Below are positions 49,523 to 60,983 of a stretch of DNA of 64,000 nucleotides, piece after piece; position 1 is the first letter of the stretch; each line of letters starts with the position of its first letter. The stretch is from assembly GCA_001599915.1 (NCBI GenBank), contig BCIG01000004.1, positions 186,001 to 250,000 on the forward strand, in the 5' to 3' direction. The notes beneath the pieces are model-generated. The model was not told where the DNA came from, ran no database searches, and was given only the letters and a program-made list of their open reading frames with translations. Origin of the DNA: Symbiotaphrina buchneri (taxonomy: Eukaryota; Ascomycota; Symbiotaphrinales; Symbiotaphrinaceae). The translations under genes were made by a program, and so were the position numbers.

Positions 49523-51824
49523 AATGATGGATTCTGATTTGTTTCACCTCTTAGATATGTGTGTTGTGGTATGCGGTGGAAACCAGGAACGAGAAGCGAA
49601 AGTCGTCCTCGAAGAAAAAGTTTGTTCTTTGCCAATGAACCGGGCCAACACGAGCACGCACAGGTGCCGATGGCCGCTGTTCTGGTAGTCGAGTGTTTAC
49701 AAGTTCAACCGCAAGCTTGCAGGGCCTGTAGCAGTTGAAGGAATCCTTTCGTCGTAGTTGGTTGAAGTACTCGTTGGGCTGGCCGGACTGGGGAGTATGC
49801 CCAGGGGGACACATACTCCCCAGTGTGGGATTTACAGCTCAGCGAAAGCCCGAGGCATTTTCACGACGATGGGATGGGTATTGAATGGACTGGACTGGAT
49901 TGACAGTTGTAGGGCGACTTCGTTGTCTGGTGAGGTTGCGGTTGTGGTTGGGATGGGGAAAGAAAGGCAAGAGGAAAGAAAGGGAGGAGAGCGGATATGA
50001 TGATACAAAAGATATTTCCCACAGGCGGGGACGCTAGGGCCGTGCGAGGCGTGCTACCTTCACTACCGTACGCGCACTAACGGTACCTTGGTGTGTCAGA
50101 GGGACTTTGTACCTTACCGCGCAGCTTGGGAGGAAGAGTACGAGGACCACCGTACGACGTCGCAAGGTACGAAGTACACATCTAGACTCAACGAGCAATT
50201 AGCGGTCAGTTACCACCCGGTGGACTGACCAGCTCTTCAAAACTCCCCAGTTATGTCGTCCTATCACCGTTGTTTCTACCTATGAAGATATCTATCTGTA
50301 TACCTTGGGAGTCATCAGGTTTCCCAGCTACGGCATTCATGCATGGCCAAACCCACCCGGCGAATCGGAGCACCTGAAACACGTCCATAGATATCATTCA
50401 TGCTCTCCCGTTGCGGTTGCATCTAGCGGCTCAGGGACTGTAGAATCGTTGAGCTATTACTCACCAGGAAGCTTCACACGCGAGGGTGGAGCAAGAAGAG
50501 CGCAGAACGCAAAATGTTAGTTGTACCGGTAGATGGATGGGCAGGTGGTCGTCAGTCATCCCCATTTTTTCAGGCCATCCATCCATTCTCGCCAGACGTT
50601 TATTATTGCCGCGAACATCGGGCGCATCATATTCTAGCAGCAGGACTATGAGCTCAGAAGGAAACGGTTGCCGCAAGTTAGTCATTTATGCTTGATGCTC
50701 CCTCCCAATCCTGGCATGGACTCAGAGGCTCATCCCGCACCGTTTTGGGGCCGAGGTAAGGTACTACAGAAAAAGCATTTGGAGTCGTGACTTGGACTTC
50801 CCAAAGCGGAGTGGGAACTTTTTTAATCTATCGAAATCCGTCGTGACAATCCGCGCGCCAAACCCAGGCTACAGGGCCGTCCCCAACCAATGAGCATCCA
50901 TCGCTGTTCCAGAACTGGGTTCCCCAAGATCGCGTTTTCCCTTTTCCCCTTCAGATCGAAAGATGCGGTGCGCATTCATCGTCATAACGCTGTAAGGCTC
51001 TTTCTAGTGCATACAAAAACAGTAGCGCTTGTTTCCAGTCATCGCTCCGCCGGCAAAGTGAATCACAATAAGCTCTGTCGGATAATAAGATCGAGTCACG
51101 GATGGAAAAACTCATCCTCAGGTGCGAAAAAGGTACGAAACATACTCCGTAAGGTGAGGTACCTTCAAAAGCACATCACATCATACCCCTGTCTAGCGGA
51201 TGTTCACCGCCTTCGCTCCACCATGCAACATGCAGGGGAGTTGCATCGTAAATAATGCATGCCAACTGTCGGTCGCAGCCTTCTCACCTTAACTCCGTCA
51301 GGTAAGGTACTCGTCTACCTCGCGAGCTCGGTAGAAAGAAGTTTCACGATAAGGGGAGCCCCCTAAAGAATGCCTTGAAGTCGCACAGCATGCGCTTGAC
51401 ACTTTACGCTCCAGCTTCGTACAGCAATTACATCAAGAACGGGGCGGCACAGGTCATCGTCGTACTGCCTATTCATAGGATAAAAATTAGATAACTGCTA
51501 CCTGGCGAGTAAGGGTTCCCTGACAGCGCAAACACGTTGTCCTGCTGGAACCACTGAGATTCGGGACCAACACCTTGCACATGATTACACAAGCCATTCA
51601 ACTGGATGCCCGAGTTCTTGCAGGTCCAAAGGTTTTTGAGGTCTTATTATTATTTGCAGCTAGCTATGTACAATATTGAACAGAATATATACAACAGTTA
51701 GTCTAGTGCCCTGACGGTGGTCAAATGGTATCTACAGTTCCAGAACGCCGTTCACACGAATTCCCAAGGCCCTGCCACGGGCTCTATTCGTCGTTAAGTT
51801 ATCTTGTAATCTATGCAGTGGCCG
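49523..51824. other. Gene-poor intergenic region with GTACCTT-type motif cluster
   Basis: 2.3 kb without a supported gene. AAGGTAC/GTACCTT occurs at 50083, 50109, 50164, 50758, 51130, 51159 and 51304, and TACTCCGTA at 51143-51151. A 121-codon frame at 50890-51255 (+) is unsupported. Confidence 0.45.
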
Positions 51825-54800
51825 TCAAGCAACCCTCAGCTTCTGGAAGAGCCCGTCCAGTTCTTGCTCAATCTCTGAGTCACTCAGGTGAAAATACCTA
51901 AGCATGCGGATTGCCCACGAAAGAGTCATGTCCACCGGACTATCGCCACTCCTTTCGATGAATGAGCCGAGGTCCAGGGCACCGTTCTCGGATGTAGCCT
52001 TCGAAGCGTCCCCTTGATTAATAGTGCGTCTGTGCTGCTCTACATCCATGAGCTTCTCTTGAGCAGCCTTTTTCGTAATGATCCGTAAAGTGGCAAGATT
52101 GGCAGCAATAGGCTTCCCTCGGCGCAACGTAGAGTGGGATTGCCCCAGAATCTCATGCATCGCTAGTCTGTGCGTACTAGTTGTTGGATCAACTTCCTTC
52201 TCGAAGGGGATTGTATGTGGATTCCAAGACTTAGGGGACTCAAGTCTCGATATCCTCAACAGTCCAGCGGCGTCTTCTGACTCCAGCCTTCGGACTGGTT
52301 TGGTACACCAGAATTCAAAAAGTCGCAAGCCTGCGCTGCTTCCATGGGCCTGAACCACTCCTTGAAGTAAGATATTGAAAGCTGTCGCAGGCATTGTCTC
52401 GGCCGGCTGCCGCCTTTCTTCAACACGCCTGGACCATTCTGGTGGGAGCTCAGGGCACAGCTTTGCCAGTATCTCGGACGCGGTCTGCAAAACACGACAA
52501 ATATAGCTCAAATGTGCCTGGTGCCACAGTCTGGAACGGGCTCCCTGGCTTTCGATATCCGGCAACCCGTATTGCCCCTTCAAAAGGTCTGTGAGCAGAC
52601 GCTGCGGGTTGGATGCTGATCCGCCACTATGACCAGACATACTATTTTCGCTGGAGGTGGAGGTGGCGTTGGCCAAAAGGACCGCCTTCGCCAGTGACAT
52701 GGCCACTTCGGCGTGCCAGGTCATATTCCCAGCGTCCCTGATATGGCGAAGGAGAGATTCCACGTCGTCCCACTTCTTCAACTGAACTTGACAGTATAAC
52801 AGAGCGTGGAGGACCCTCGAAGAAAGGGGATATGTCAGCCTTTCAGTCACTGCAGACAGCAGGTCCAAATCGTTGGTCGCCGATGCAAAACGAAGCAGTG
52901 CAGGGGCGAGGTCTTGATCCCCGTAGCTGCTCTCTGATACTATCCGCCCATCGACATCCTCAGTGTACAAGAGCCATCGACCGATATCTAAAAGACCTGA
53001 TTCCGTGGTCAGGTCTAAGAACTGCGCCATAACAGGCAGAGGGACCTGCGGGAACATGACGGAGATCGCTTCTTGTGGGTCCTTCTGCGCATTTTGCGAA
53101 TGGTGAATGGAGACTAAGTCCATCTGCTTTATCTGGTCCAAGAACGAAGCGATAGTCATCGATTTATTGTAATCCGTCAAAGATTGCAAGCGTGCAAATA
53201 CCCGCAGTGAGCCGAGAAGGTTGGCCCCACGAACATAAGTCCGCAAACACTGATGAAGAAGGCCAATAATAGCAGCAGACTGCTCGGGAACATAGCTCGG
53301 ATAGAAGTAGGAGGACGCGATATCATCAGGAGGCTCAAGGGGAAGGGATATTTCGCGATTGTCAGGAGCCAGATCTAGGATGCTCTCCAAGACCTCAGGG
53401 GCTCTGGAAACGTTGATTCCTCCGCTTTCAACGAGTCTGAGAATCAGCTGATTCCAGGCATTGCCGCTAAGCCCATAATTATCGCGCTCGAGTAGGAGTT
53501 TGAGCTCAGCGACTTGACGCAGCACCATCTGCATGGAGTTTCCACGTTTACCCACGCCAACCCTGACACTCGCGGCCAAGCCATCTATCACTGCTGAGAC
53601 AACCTCTGCACTTATAGTGCGGTCGCCCATCTCAACAAAAGGCCTTTCCATGCTGTAACCTTCGATGGCACCGACGACACCTCCAAACCTGGATCTTACA
53701 CCCTTCCAGTCGACCCTCGCGCCGGAATCGGACGCATAAGCAGACGATTCTTGGACAGAGTCCCATTCAATCAGAGACCACCTATTCTCATTGTCTTCCT
53801 GCTTCAATTGCTCCAGAATGAAAGCGGCTTCATTGATGTGGCGGCTCTCCACGCAACACCATAGTATCAACTCCATCCAGACCTCCGGACCAAGTTCCCG
53901 AACCCTTAATCTGTACCTTGCTGCCGGCACCTCATAACCTTGGTAGAAACGACCCACACCAGCCGCTGCCGCCTCTTCTCTAATTGACTCTTCTTCCGCT
54001 CTCCAGACGGCATCAGAGATTGAAGTCAAGATGCGAGAAGAGAGCAAGTGTAGAGTCGGCGGCCGCTGAATTGCAGAGTTGAAAGATTGCTTTTCAAAGG
54101 CATAATTGTAGATGGTCTCTGGAATAGCATTGACATGGTGTAGATGGCCGATAATTTGGCGGACGTAGTATAGAATAACATTTGTTTCACCAACATCACG
54201 TGCGGCCGCAAGTACCATGGTTCCCAAGCTCATCCAGATGGCTGACAGTGCCTCAGTCCACATCACGGCCACATCTTTATGAGTCACATCTTTATGCTTG
54301 TTTCGAGCCGGAAGTGTCAAGTCGCCCAGCTGAGGACTTTGCGCCCCGTCCTCCATGTTTGGTGGATGGGCCCATATTGGCGCTGCTGTTGCACGTTCCA
54401 ATGTAGAAGTATCTTTCCACCTCGGAACGTTATTCGATAGAACGGTCGCAAGCTCGTTTCCAGAAGGCAACGGTTCATCCAGAATTGTCCTCACAATCCA
54501 AATGACCGCTCGCCACCGTTGGTGAGATAACCCCAGTTGACTGAGCATATCCACATCATGCCGCGTTCGTGCACTCTGAAGAACACGCAATAAAGAAGTA
54601 CGCCGCTCCCATGGATCTTGACCTCCGGAATCGACTTCGCTTCCGGGGTTGTCTTGAAAGGAAGGCATCCTCAGAGAGGATGGCAGAAGAAGTTCGAGTT
54701 CTTCCCAGCAGCTTTCCCTGTCACGACTGACCGTGCCATTGGGATCTGGTTGATTTTCAGTCGATAAAGGACTCGGCGAGGGCTGTTGCAATAGAAGCGA

Positions 54801-55010
54801 TTCATCGGACCTTGCTATAGTAGCAGTGCGCGTCTGATGGTGGGATGAATTGTGGCGGCGCAACAGGGTCGAGGATCGCCGTGGGGCAGGAACCGTAGCA
54901 ATGTTCAGGGAAGGCACCAAGAAAGCAGCAACTGCCGTGGCATTCGGCTCCCGTGGCGACCCTGTTCTGCCAAATACCCGCCACAGACTGTTCCTGCAAG
55001 AGCTGTGCAT
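51825..55010 (-). CDS. Large mitochondrial PPR-like helical protein
   Basis: A single open frame of 1061 residues without introns. The N-terminus (MHSSCRNSLWRVFGRTGSPRE...) is basic and lacks acidic residues until about 20, like a mitochondrial targeting sequence. The rest is predicted helical with recurrent pairs reminiscent of pentatricopeptide or TPR-like repeats (VWMELILWCCVESRHINEAAFIL, ALLYCQVQLKKWDDVESLLRHIRDAG). Fungal proteins of this size and type include organellar RNA factors and complex I assembly proteins such as CIA84; I cannot tell which, if any, applies. The C-terminus has a short helical segment around DSEIEQELDGLFQKL. Confidence 0.7.
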   Translation of the reverse strand: MHSSCRNSLWRVFGRTGSPREPNATAVAAFLVPSLNIATVPAPRRSSTLLRRHNSSHHQTRTATIARSDESLLLQQPSPSPLSTENQPDPNGTVSRDRESCWEELELLLPSSLRMPSFQDNPGSEVDSGGQDPWERRTSLLRVLQSARTRHDVDMLSQLGLSHQRWRAVIWIVRTILDEPLPSGNELATVLSNNVPRWKDTSTLERATAAPIWAHPPNMEDGAQSPQLGDLTLPARNKHKDVTHKDVAVMWTEALSAIWMSLGTMVLAAARDVGETNVILYYVRQIIGHLHHVNAIPETIYNYAFEKQSFNSAIQRPPTLHLLSSRILTSISDAVWRAEEESIREEAAAAGVGRFYQGYEVPAARYRLRVRELGPEVWMELILWCCVESRHINEAAFILEQLKQEDNENRWSLIEWDSVQESSAYASDSGARVDWKGVRSRFGGVVGAIEGYSMERPFVEMGDRTISAEVVSAVIDGLAASVRVGVGKRGNSMQMVLRQVAELKLLLERDNYGLSGNAWNQLILRLVESGGINVSRAPEVLESILDLAPDNREISLPLEPPDDIASSYFYPSYVPEQSAAIIGLLHQCLRTYVRGANLLGSLRVFARLQSLTDYNKSMTIASFLDQIKQMDLVSIHHSQNAQKDPQEAISVMFPQVPLPVMAQFLDLTTESGLLDIGRWLLYTEDVDGRIVSESSYGDQDLAPALLRFASATNDLDLLSAVTERLTYPLSSRVLHALLYCQVQLKKWDDVESLLRHIRDAGNMTWHAEVAMSLAKAVLLANATSTSSENSMSGHSGGSASNPQRLLTDLLKGQYGLPDIESQGARSRLWHQAHLSYICRVLQTASEILAKLCPELPPEWSRRVEERRQPAETMPATAFNILLQGVVQAHGSSAGLRLFEFWCTKPVRRLESEDAAGLLRISRLESPKSWNPHTIPFEKEVDPTTSTHRLAMHEILGQSHSTLRRGKPIAANLATLRIITKKAAQEKLMDVEQHRRTINQGDASKATSENGALDLGSFIERSGDSPVDMTLSWAIRMLRYFHLSDSEIEQELDGLFQKLRVA

Positions 55011-55954
55011 GGCACCGAGCCATCTGGCACGGTTGCAGGCTGGACAGCAAGACTCAGGAGGACAGAAGCGTCATGGGGCTAATAGGCCTGCTTTGAAAAG
55101 GCACCTGCATTGGCGGCGCCGGTGACATGCAGAAAAGGACGCAGGAGAACAGTATATAGAGTATAGTGAACAGAAAAGCGTGTTGTCACCGTTGCTGGCT
55201 GTTGATCGTCATCGTGGCGGCATGGGGACGGAGCTGTGGAAGCTTTTTTTCGAGTTTGGCCATCCGTGCATCTGCAAGAGCCAAACGGGCTCGACGGATA
55301 CACTAAAAGGCCGCCTTATAACCCGGGCATTTACGTCCATCCTGATTGGTCCATGGGTTTTACGAGGTCTCGAGTACGAAATGTTCAACAATGATGCGTA
55401 CCTTCAAGATTCCGTATCATAAGTATACCTGATGCCTGCCATGATGTGCCTCGTACCTTGGCTTGCTACTGTAAGACGGCTTGATTCATCTATTCGTAGT
55501 TACCAGATGTCCGCGGGTCGTACGAACACGTACCAATTGGCTGCCTGGAAATTGCTTGGCGATGCGCCGGATCGGAGATATCAGAAAGGCCGAAAGCATC
55601 ATCGATGTTCTTTTCGTCCTGGTCTCGAAGCTTTTTGCTTTCTTAACTCCAGACCTTACCTCAGCCTACCCCTACCATCTTTCTGGCCCGGAGATACGAG
55701 CAATTGATTCCTCCGGACTTACCTAGTAGGTAGTACCGCATGGGCTTGCATATACATTAGGTTGCCTAAGGATCTAGCCTGCTCTCGTACCTTTACTTTC
55801 TGTGCAGGTTTCAGCCTTGAGATTCGTCGCTGCACCGGGGGGCGGCCACAAATCCCACTCCGGGCTGAATCCCCTTGTCAATAGCCCCAAGCTTGTATCA
55901 CCATCCTCCGCTGCCATCCTTTTCATTTTTAATCGCATACTCCTCCTTCCCCAT
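55011..55954. promoter_or_regulatory. Divergent intergenic region, PPR-like gene / NAPE-PLD-like gene
   Basis: 944 bases between divergent starts. GTACCTT copies at 55398, 55453 and 55787. No gene recognised. Confidence 0.4.
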
Positions 55955-57349
55955 ATGCGCTCATTATGCCGGGCGGGCTCCGCAATACGCAGTAGCTTCC
56001 ACCGACCGAGACGACTTTCTGTCCGTTCTAGGTCTTTTCCCCGCTGCAGAATGTCTTCCGATTCAATGATCGCTGCTGGGGCCGCTGCGGTCACCAAGCT
56101 TGCCGGAGAGAGTCAAGTGCCTCAGAATGTGAAAGAACTGCGACATCACCGGAAAGATGGCAAAGGCTTCATCAATCCATGGGACAGCTACCACGAAGCC
56201 CCCGTCGCGCAGATCATCCGTACCATGTTATGGTGAGCAAGACCGCACGGAATATTGATTGTTCTACAGCACGACTGAACTTTCTTAGGCGCCGTGTTTC
56301 CGGAGCTGCGAATGATCCGTTAAAAGTACCTCCGACACTGCAGGTCCAAAAGCCCACCTTCCTACCGTCCAGAAAGACGCCTGCGCTACGAGCAACCTGG
56401 CTAGGCCATGCATGCTTCTTCGTGGAATTTCCTGACGGTCTTCGGGTGCTTTTCGATCCGGTCTTTGAAGACCGATGTTCCCCTTTCACATTCATGGGCC
56501 CCAAAAGGTACACCAAGGTCCCCTGCTCAGTGGAGGATATACCTTTCATAGATGCGGTCGTCATTTCCCATAATCATTACGACCACCTTTCCCACCCTAC
56601 CATCAAAAAGATCCACAGCCTGCATCCAAACGCCCGTTTCTTCGCGCCGCTGGGAAACGAGAAGTGGTTCAAGGACTCCGGCATCGACAATGTGACGGAA
56701 TTGGACTGGTGGCAGGAATGCGAATTGTCTGTTCCCTTGCCCGGCGAGGATGGAGAAGGCCCCAAATCGGTAACAGCCAAGCTTGGATGCCTTCCATGTC
56801 AGCATACCACCGCAAGGACCGCTTTTGATAGAGGGGCTACCCTTTGGGGCAGCTGGAGCATTGAGAGCGGCGGGAAAAAGCTGTATTTCGCGGGCGATAC
56901 GGGATACCGGGCGGTTCCAGAACTTCCCGAGGATGTAGATGACTACGCGGATGAGTACCACTTCCCGCACTGCCCGGCGTTCAAAGAAGTTGGTGACTTA
57001 CGGGGTCCTTTTGACCTCGGTCTGATTCCGATTGGAGCATATGCTCCAAGATGGTGAGCATCTCATATTGCCTACGGACGTATCTTCATCTTTACCTTGA
57101 CCCTATATCTAACTTTCGATCAGGATCATGTCACCTGTGCATGCCAATCCATTCGATGCCGTCAAGATCTTCAAGGATACCGGCTGTAAACGTGCGATTG
57201 GAATGCATTGGGGCACCTGGGTGCTCACGGAAGAAGACGCGATGGAACCCGCTGTGAAACTACGAGAAGCCTTGGCACGAGAAAACCTCCCTGAAGAAGG
57301 GGTGTTTGACGTTACCCAGATAGGGGAGAGCCTTGAAATCGCCATGTAA
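55955..57349 (+). CDS. NAPE-PLD/FMP30-like metallo-beta-lactamase-fold phospholipase (three exons)
   Basis: Exons 55955-56232, 56289-57053 and 57124-57349, introns phase 2, give 422 residues. The family hydrolyses N-acyl-phosphatidylethanolamine to N-acylethanolamine and phosphatidic acid. Metal-binding motif SHNHYDHLSH is near residue 205, with ATWLGHACFFVEF before it and CQHTTARTAFDR, FAGDTGY and MHWGTW after it, the complete set for NAPE-PLD. I chose the ATG at 55955 because it opens an Arg/Ser-rich leader with no acidic residue for about 30 positions, typical of mitochondrial import; yeast Fmp30 is mitochondrial. A second ATG at 56051 would remove this leader, and a frame from 55802 lies upstream. 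Confidence 0.9.
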
Positions 57350-57663
57350 AATATTCAAGATGGCCAAGAATATATAGAAAAATGGCCTGCAGTTTGTCGG
57401 GTTGACTAAGTGTCCACCAAGCCAGACACTTTTACATTTATGGTCCATCCCGCCAGTATTTAACATTGATAATTTATGACAGGAAGCATTGAGGAGGAGC
57501 AAATCGGCTCCGGTCAAAGAGAAGGTTTGGACAGAATAGCTTCATTTCCCGGGCAGTCAACACTGGATGTGTCAAAAGGAACTGATGGCGAAGAGACTGT
57601 TGCGTTTCTAACGAGCGGCCAATGGATGTGGAGCGCATCTGGATGGAATTTTTGATCTGACAA
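57350..57663. other. Convergent 3' intergenic region
   Basis: 314 bases between two convergent stops. No element seen. Confidence 0.35.
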
Positions 57664-60600
57664 CTAGCTGCTTTCAGTGAACCTAGACTTCAAGCCTACT
57701 GGGATGACCTGAGGCCTTCCCCTATAGGTATTGAAGACTTGATCCAACGGGGCATCCGGGGCCGTCATCTCCGCCACAGTCCTAAACCTTACTTGCCAGA
57801 CATCCCCTTTCTGGACTTTGCCGTTTTCGCGTTCGCTCAAGAGCATCTTGGCCATGAGGTTCAGCTCTTTGATCTTCCCAGTGACCGACACCTCTTCATC
57901 CACCACCTCCATATACGGGTCCGGGTTCTCGTCGACAAGGAAGTCAAACGTCTTGGGCAGTTCGGCTTCGTCGAACCACAGCGCCCGGTAGAGCAACTGT
58001 GCGGCCCAGTGGCGGTTCGCGCTCGCCTGGAAATTCGCGGCTTGCCGTGTCTGGCGTGACAGATGCTGAGCTAGCTCATCCACTGCTTCTTCGGAAAAGG
58101 GCAAGCGGCTGAGATGTTCCGACGTGAACTGCTCTCCGTTCTCCGCTTCTACGAGCAATGCAGCTTGGATTTGATAATGGACGACCATGTCCTCAAACCT
58201 TCTCAACGGACTCGTGCACCTCGTGTACCTCTCGAGGCCCAATGTAAAATTCGGAGCGGGCGTACTCGACAGCGTGGCAAAGCCGATGTGAGCGAAATAC
58301 TCTTTCATGATAAATGGCGGTACCACGCCGCGGGAATCGAGTATCGGTCTCATGGTCTTGTCCATGAATTCTTCGAAGTCTGCTCGGCCGCCTTCCATAG
58401 CGTACTGAGACGTGCGATAGGGGATTGGTATGCCTCTAGTGGCACAATACTCAGCAGCGATTATACCAGCAAGGACCATATAGCTCTCGACGAGCGTCTC
58501 CACCTTCGCGCCCGGGTTTTGTGCTGGTTTGATAAGCGCATCACCTGGTCGGGCCCTAAGTTCAATGACCGGATCATTTGCGAAGAATCGGGCCTGCAAT
58601 TGCCCGGGTAAATCGACCGGCGGGTCTCTGGGCCAGACGGATACTGATGGGGCATTGGGTGAAAAGCCAATCGCCTTCTTAAATACTCCGTTTTTTGCCA
58701 TACCGTCTGCGAGACGACGTAGGATGTCTAGGTCGGCTATCTGTGACGGCGTCAACTCAACTGACCTCGGCGCCTGCCTTGGAGGCTGCCCGCCAACTGC
58801 AATGACCAAGTTCTCGTCCTCTGGACCAGCCATCCCAAGAATGTTTGCTAAAGCTTCCGGAGAAATGCGAGTAACCTTTCGTAATAGTCCTGGTGAGATT
58901 CTGGTATCAAGCAGGCGTCCGGTCTCGTCAAGCTTTGCGCTGAAAGTGAGCGCCGGTCTGTCTGATTGAAGGTTGAGATGGTCGTCGGGAAGTTTCTGGG
59001 GCAGCATAGGCGCGACCGATGCAGGAGCGTACATTGTTGTGGCGAGCTGCTTTGCACGTTCCGTAATTGGATGATCGGGAGACATGAAGGCGGAAGGGTT
59101 GGCCACATGGACATGTACCCAGTATTCAGAGGACGAACCGGGAATCTTCTCCAAAGATATCCCATCGTCAACGACAACTGTTGCATCTGAATCGATACAG
59201 TACACGTCCAGCGCCTCCCAATCTTTCCGTAAATGTCCTAACGAGTCTACCATTTCCATTGACGGAACGAGTGCTTCCATTCTCTCCAGTTCAGCCTGTT
59301 CTGCACGTTGGCCGTTCGAGTCCAGCATTCGGTGAAATTCAATCGGTGCTTCCCATGGCGCAGCTACTCCTATCTCCTGCAAGAACTTGTGAGCCTGGCG
59401 CTTGTCCAAAGGATACCGTTCCTCCTCGTAGACCTTCGCCGCTCGGATAATCAAGGCAGCAGCAGTGGACAAGCTAGGATTAAGAGCTGGCTCGATGGCA
59501 CCGCTCGCCACATTAGACAAAAGTCTAATGATCGCTTGATCCCCTTTTGTGAACTCCTCTGATCCTATAGCACGATATGGACCGTCGGCTGCCCCGTCTT
59601 CCGCAAGAGCTGAGAGCAGTGGTCCAACCATTTCTGATCCGACAGCTGCCCGCATCGTCCGACTTTGCTCCACAAGCCGTCTAGCTTTTTGGACAAAGTC
59701 GTCTATTAACAAGACGCTTTTACTTCGTTTTCCTCGAGTTGAGGCATCAGCCGCATTGGTATGCCATTCTTGATACTCTCGCAACCATTGCATGACCGAG
59801 GAGAGCATATGCGCTTCTTGCCTTGACTGTACCCAGTATTGCCTCTCCTTCTCCCCGGGCAGGACGACATGGCGAATACCAGAACCATCCCGCCTCACCG
59901 CTCTGTGAACAGCGTGCAACGTAGCTTCTGGAACTTGAGAATCGACTTCAATGTTCAACACGCCCTTCGCAATATCAGCCAGTGTGACTATCTTGTTGCT
60001 GCTCTTATCAGCGATCTTCCTGTGCGCATGTTCCAAGCGGGGTGCGTTTCGTCGATAAATGGAATTAGCCTCTGCCCAGAATTGTCTCAATCTGTTGATG
60101 ACTGGAGCCCCGACTGCTTTAGGTACTCTTTCAAGCATGGAGAAGGTTGCGTCCTCAGACCTCAGTTTGGAGATATCATCTTCCTTGGGTATATAACTGA
60201 GCATATTATCGACCATATCTCGCGGGAAGAAACCTGGGATAGTATAGAGTATTGCCATAGGCGGCTTTGCAATTACCCTTCCATCCATCGTGTACAGCTG
60301 AGCTCTTCTTACACCGTCGCGCAAATACACCGCCAGCATCGGAGTGCCCGTAAGCCTTTCATGTTGTTAGCCGACGGATCTGCATGTTCCTGGCGGGGCA
60401 GTACTCACAATATTTCCACGACATCGCCAGGGGCATATTTGAAATTGGACTCCAATCCCAAGTCCTCGTCCACCTCATCAAACTCATCGTCCACCTCTTC
60501 TTCGGCAGTCGGATCCTCCAAATCATCTATGGGAGTAGACCCAGGTACCTTCTGCCAAGCATGGCTAGGGGTAAGTACAGCGTCTGCGTCAGAACCCAGT

Positions 60601-60983
60601 GGAGACTCCAGACCAGCCATGCGCAATCGTTGTTCCTCCCATATTCTCAGACGCTCCCTCACAGGCAGTGGACGACCTGGTGGATTGTCGCTAGAGGTTG
60701 ACTGAGTGTCTGTGTCTGTGTGGATCCGGCGTTTCGGTGGGTTCGCCTGTAGTAGGGGGAACCACAATGCGATGGGATGCTGACCAAGGCCATAATGGAG
60801 TTTATCTGAAGAGCTCTGGGTTATCCGAGTCTGACGAGAGTGGGAAAGAGAAACATGGCGAAAAGATGATGCGCCTCTCAAAGCAGGGCCTGGAAAACCC
60901 CCAGGTCCCACGCGATTGAGCTTCAGGGCACAACGCCAGCAAACATGGCCACACCGTGATCCGGCGCTTGATTGCGGCAGCAT
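57664..60983 (-). CDS. Mitochondrial RNase II-family exoribonuclease, CYT-4/DSS1-like (two exons)
   Basis: Exons 60983-60409 and 60355-57664 (53-base intron, phase 2) give 1088 residues. The N-terminus is Arg/Ser-rich with few acids for 100 residues, suiting mitochondrial import. An RNB domain covers about 545-900, with IDSDATVVVDDGISLE near 578, LPQKLPDDHLNL and YTRCTSPLRRFEDMV. In N. crassa CYT-4 acts in mitochondrial RNA splicing and turnover, and yeast Dss1 is the nuclease of the mitochondrial degradosome with Suv3. In the acidic metal site the first Asp and the DD pair are present, but the position normally Asp two residues before the pair is Val. The upstream start at 60983 was taken as the first ATG of the open frame. 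Confidence 0.88.

Noticed and set aside
48870-49524. 149- and 155-codon + strand frames over the acidic-protein gene
   Set aside because: Antisense of acidic and Ser-rich codons, giving Ser/Leu-rich nonsense.
50890-51255. 121-codon + frame in the motif-rich intergenic region
   Set aside because: No domain, basic composition only, no splice partner found.
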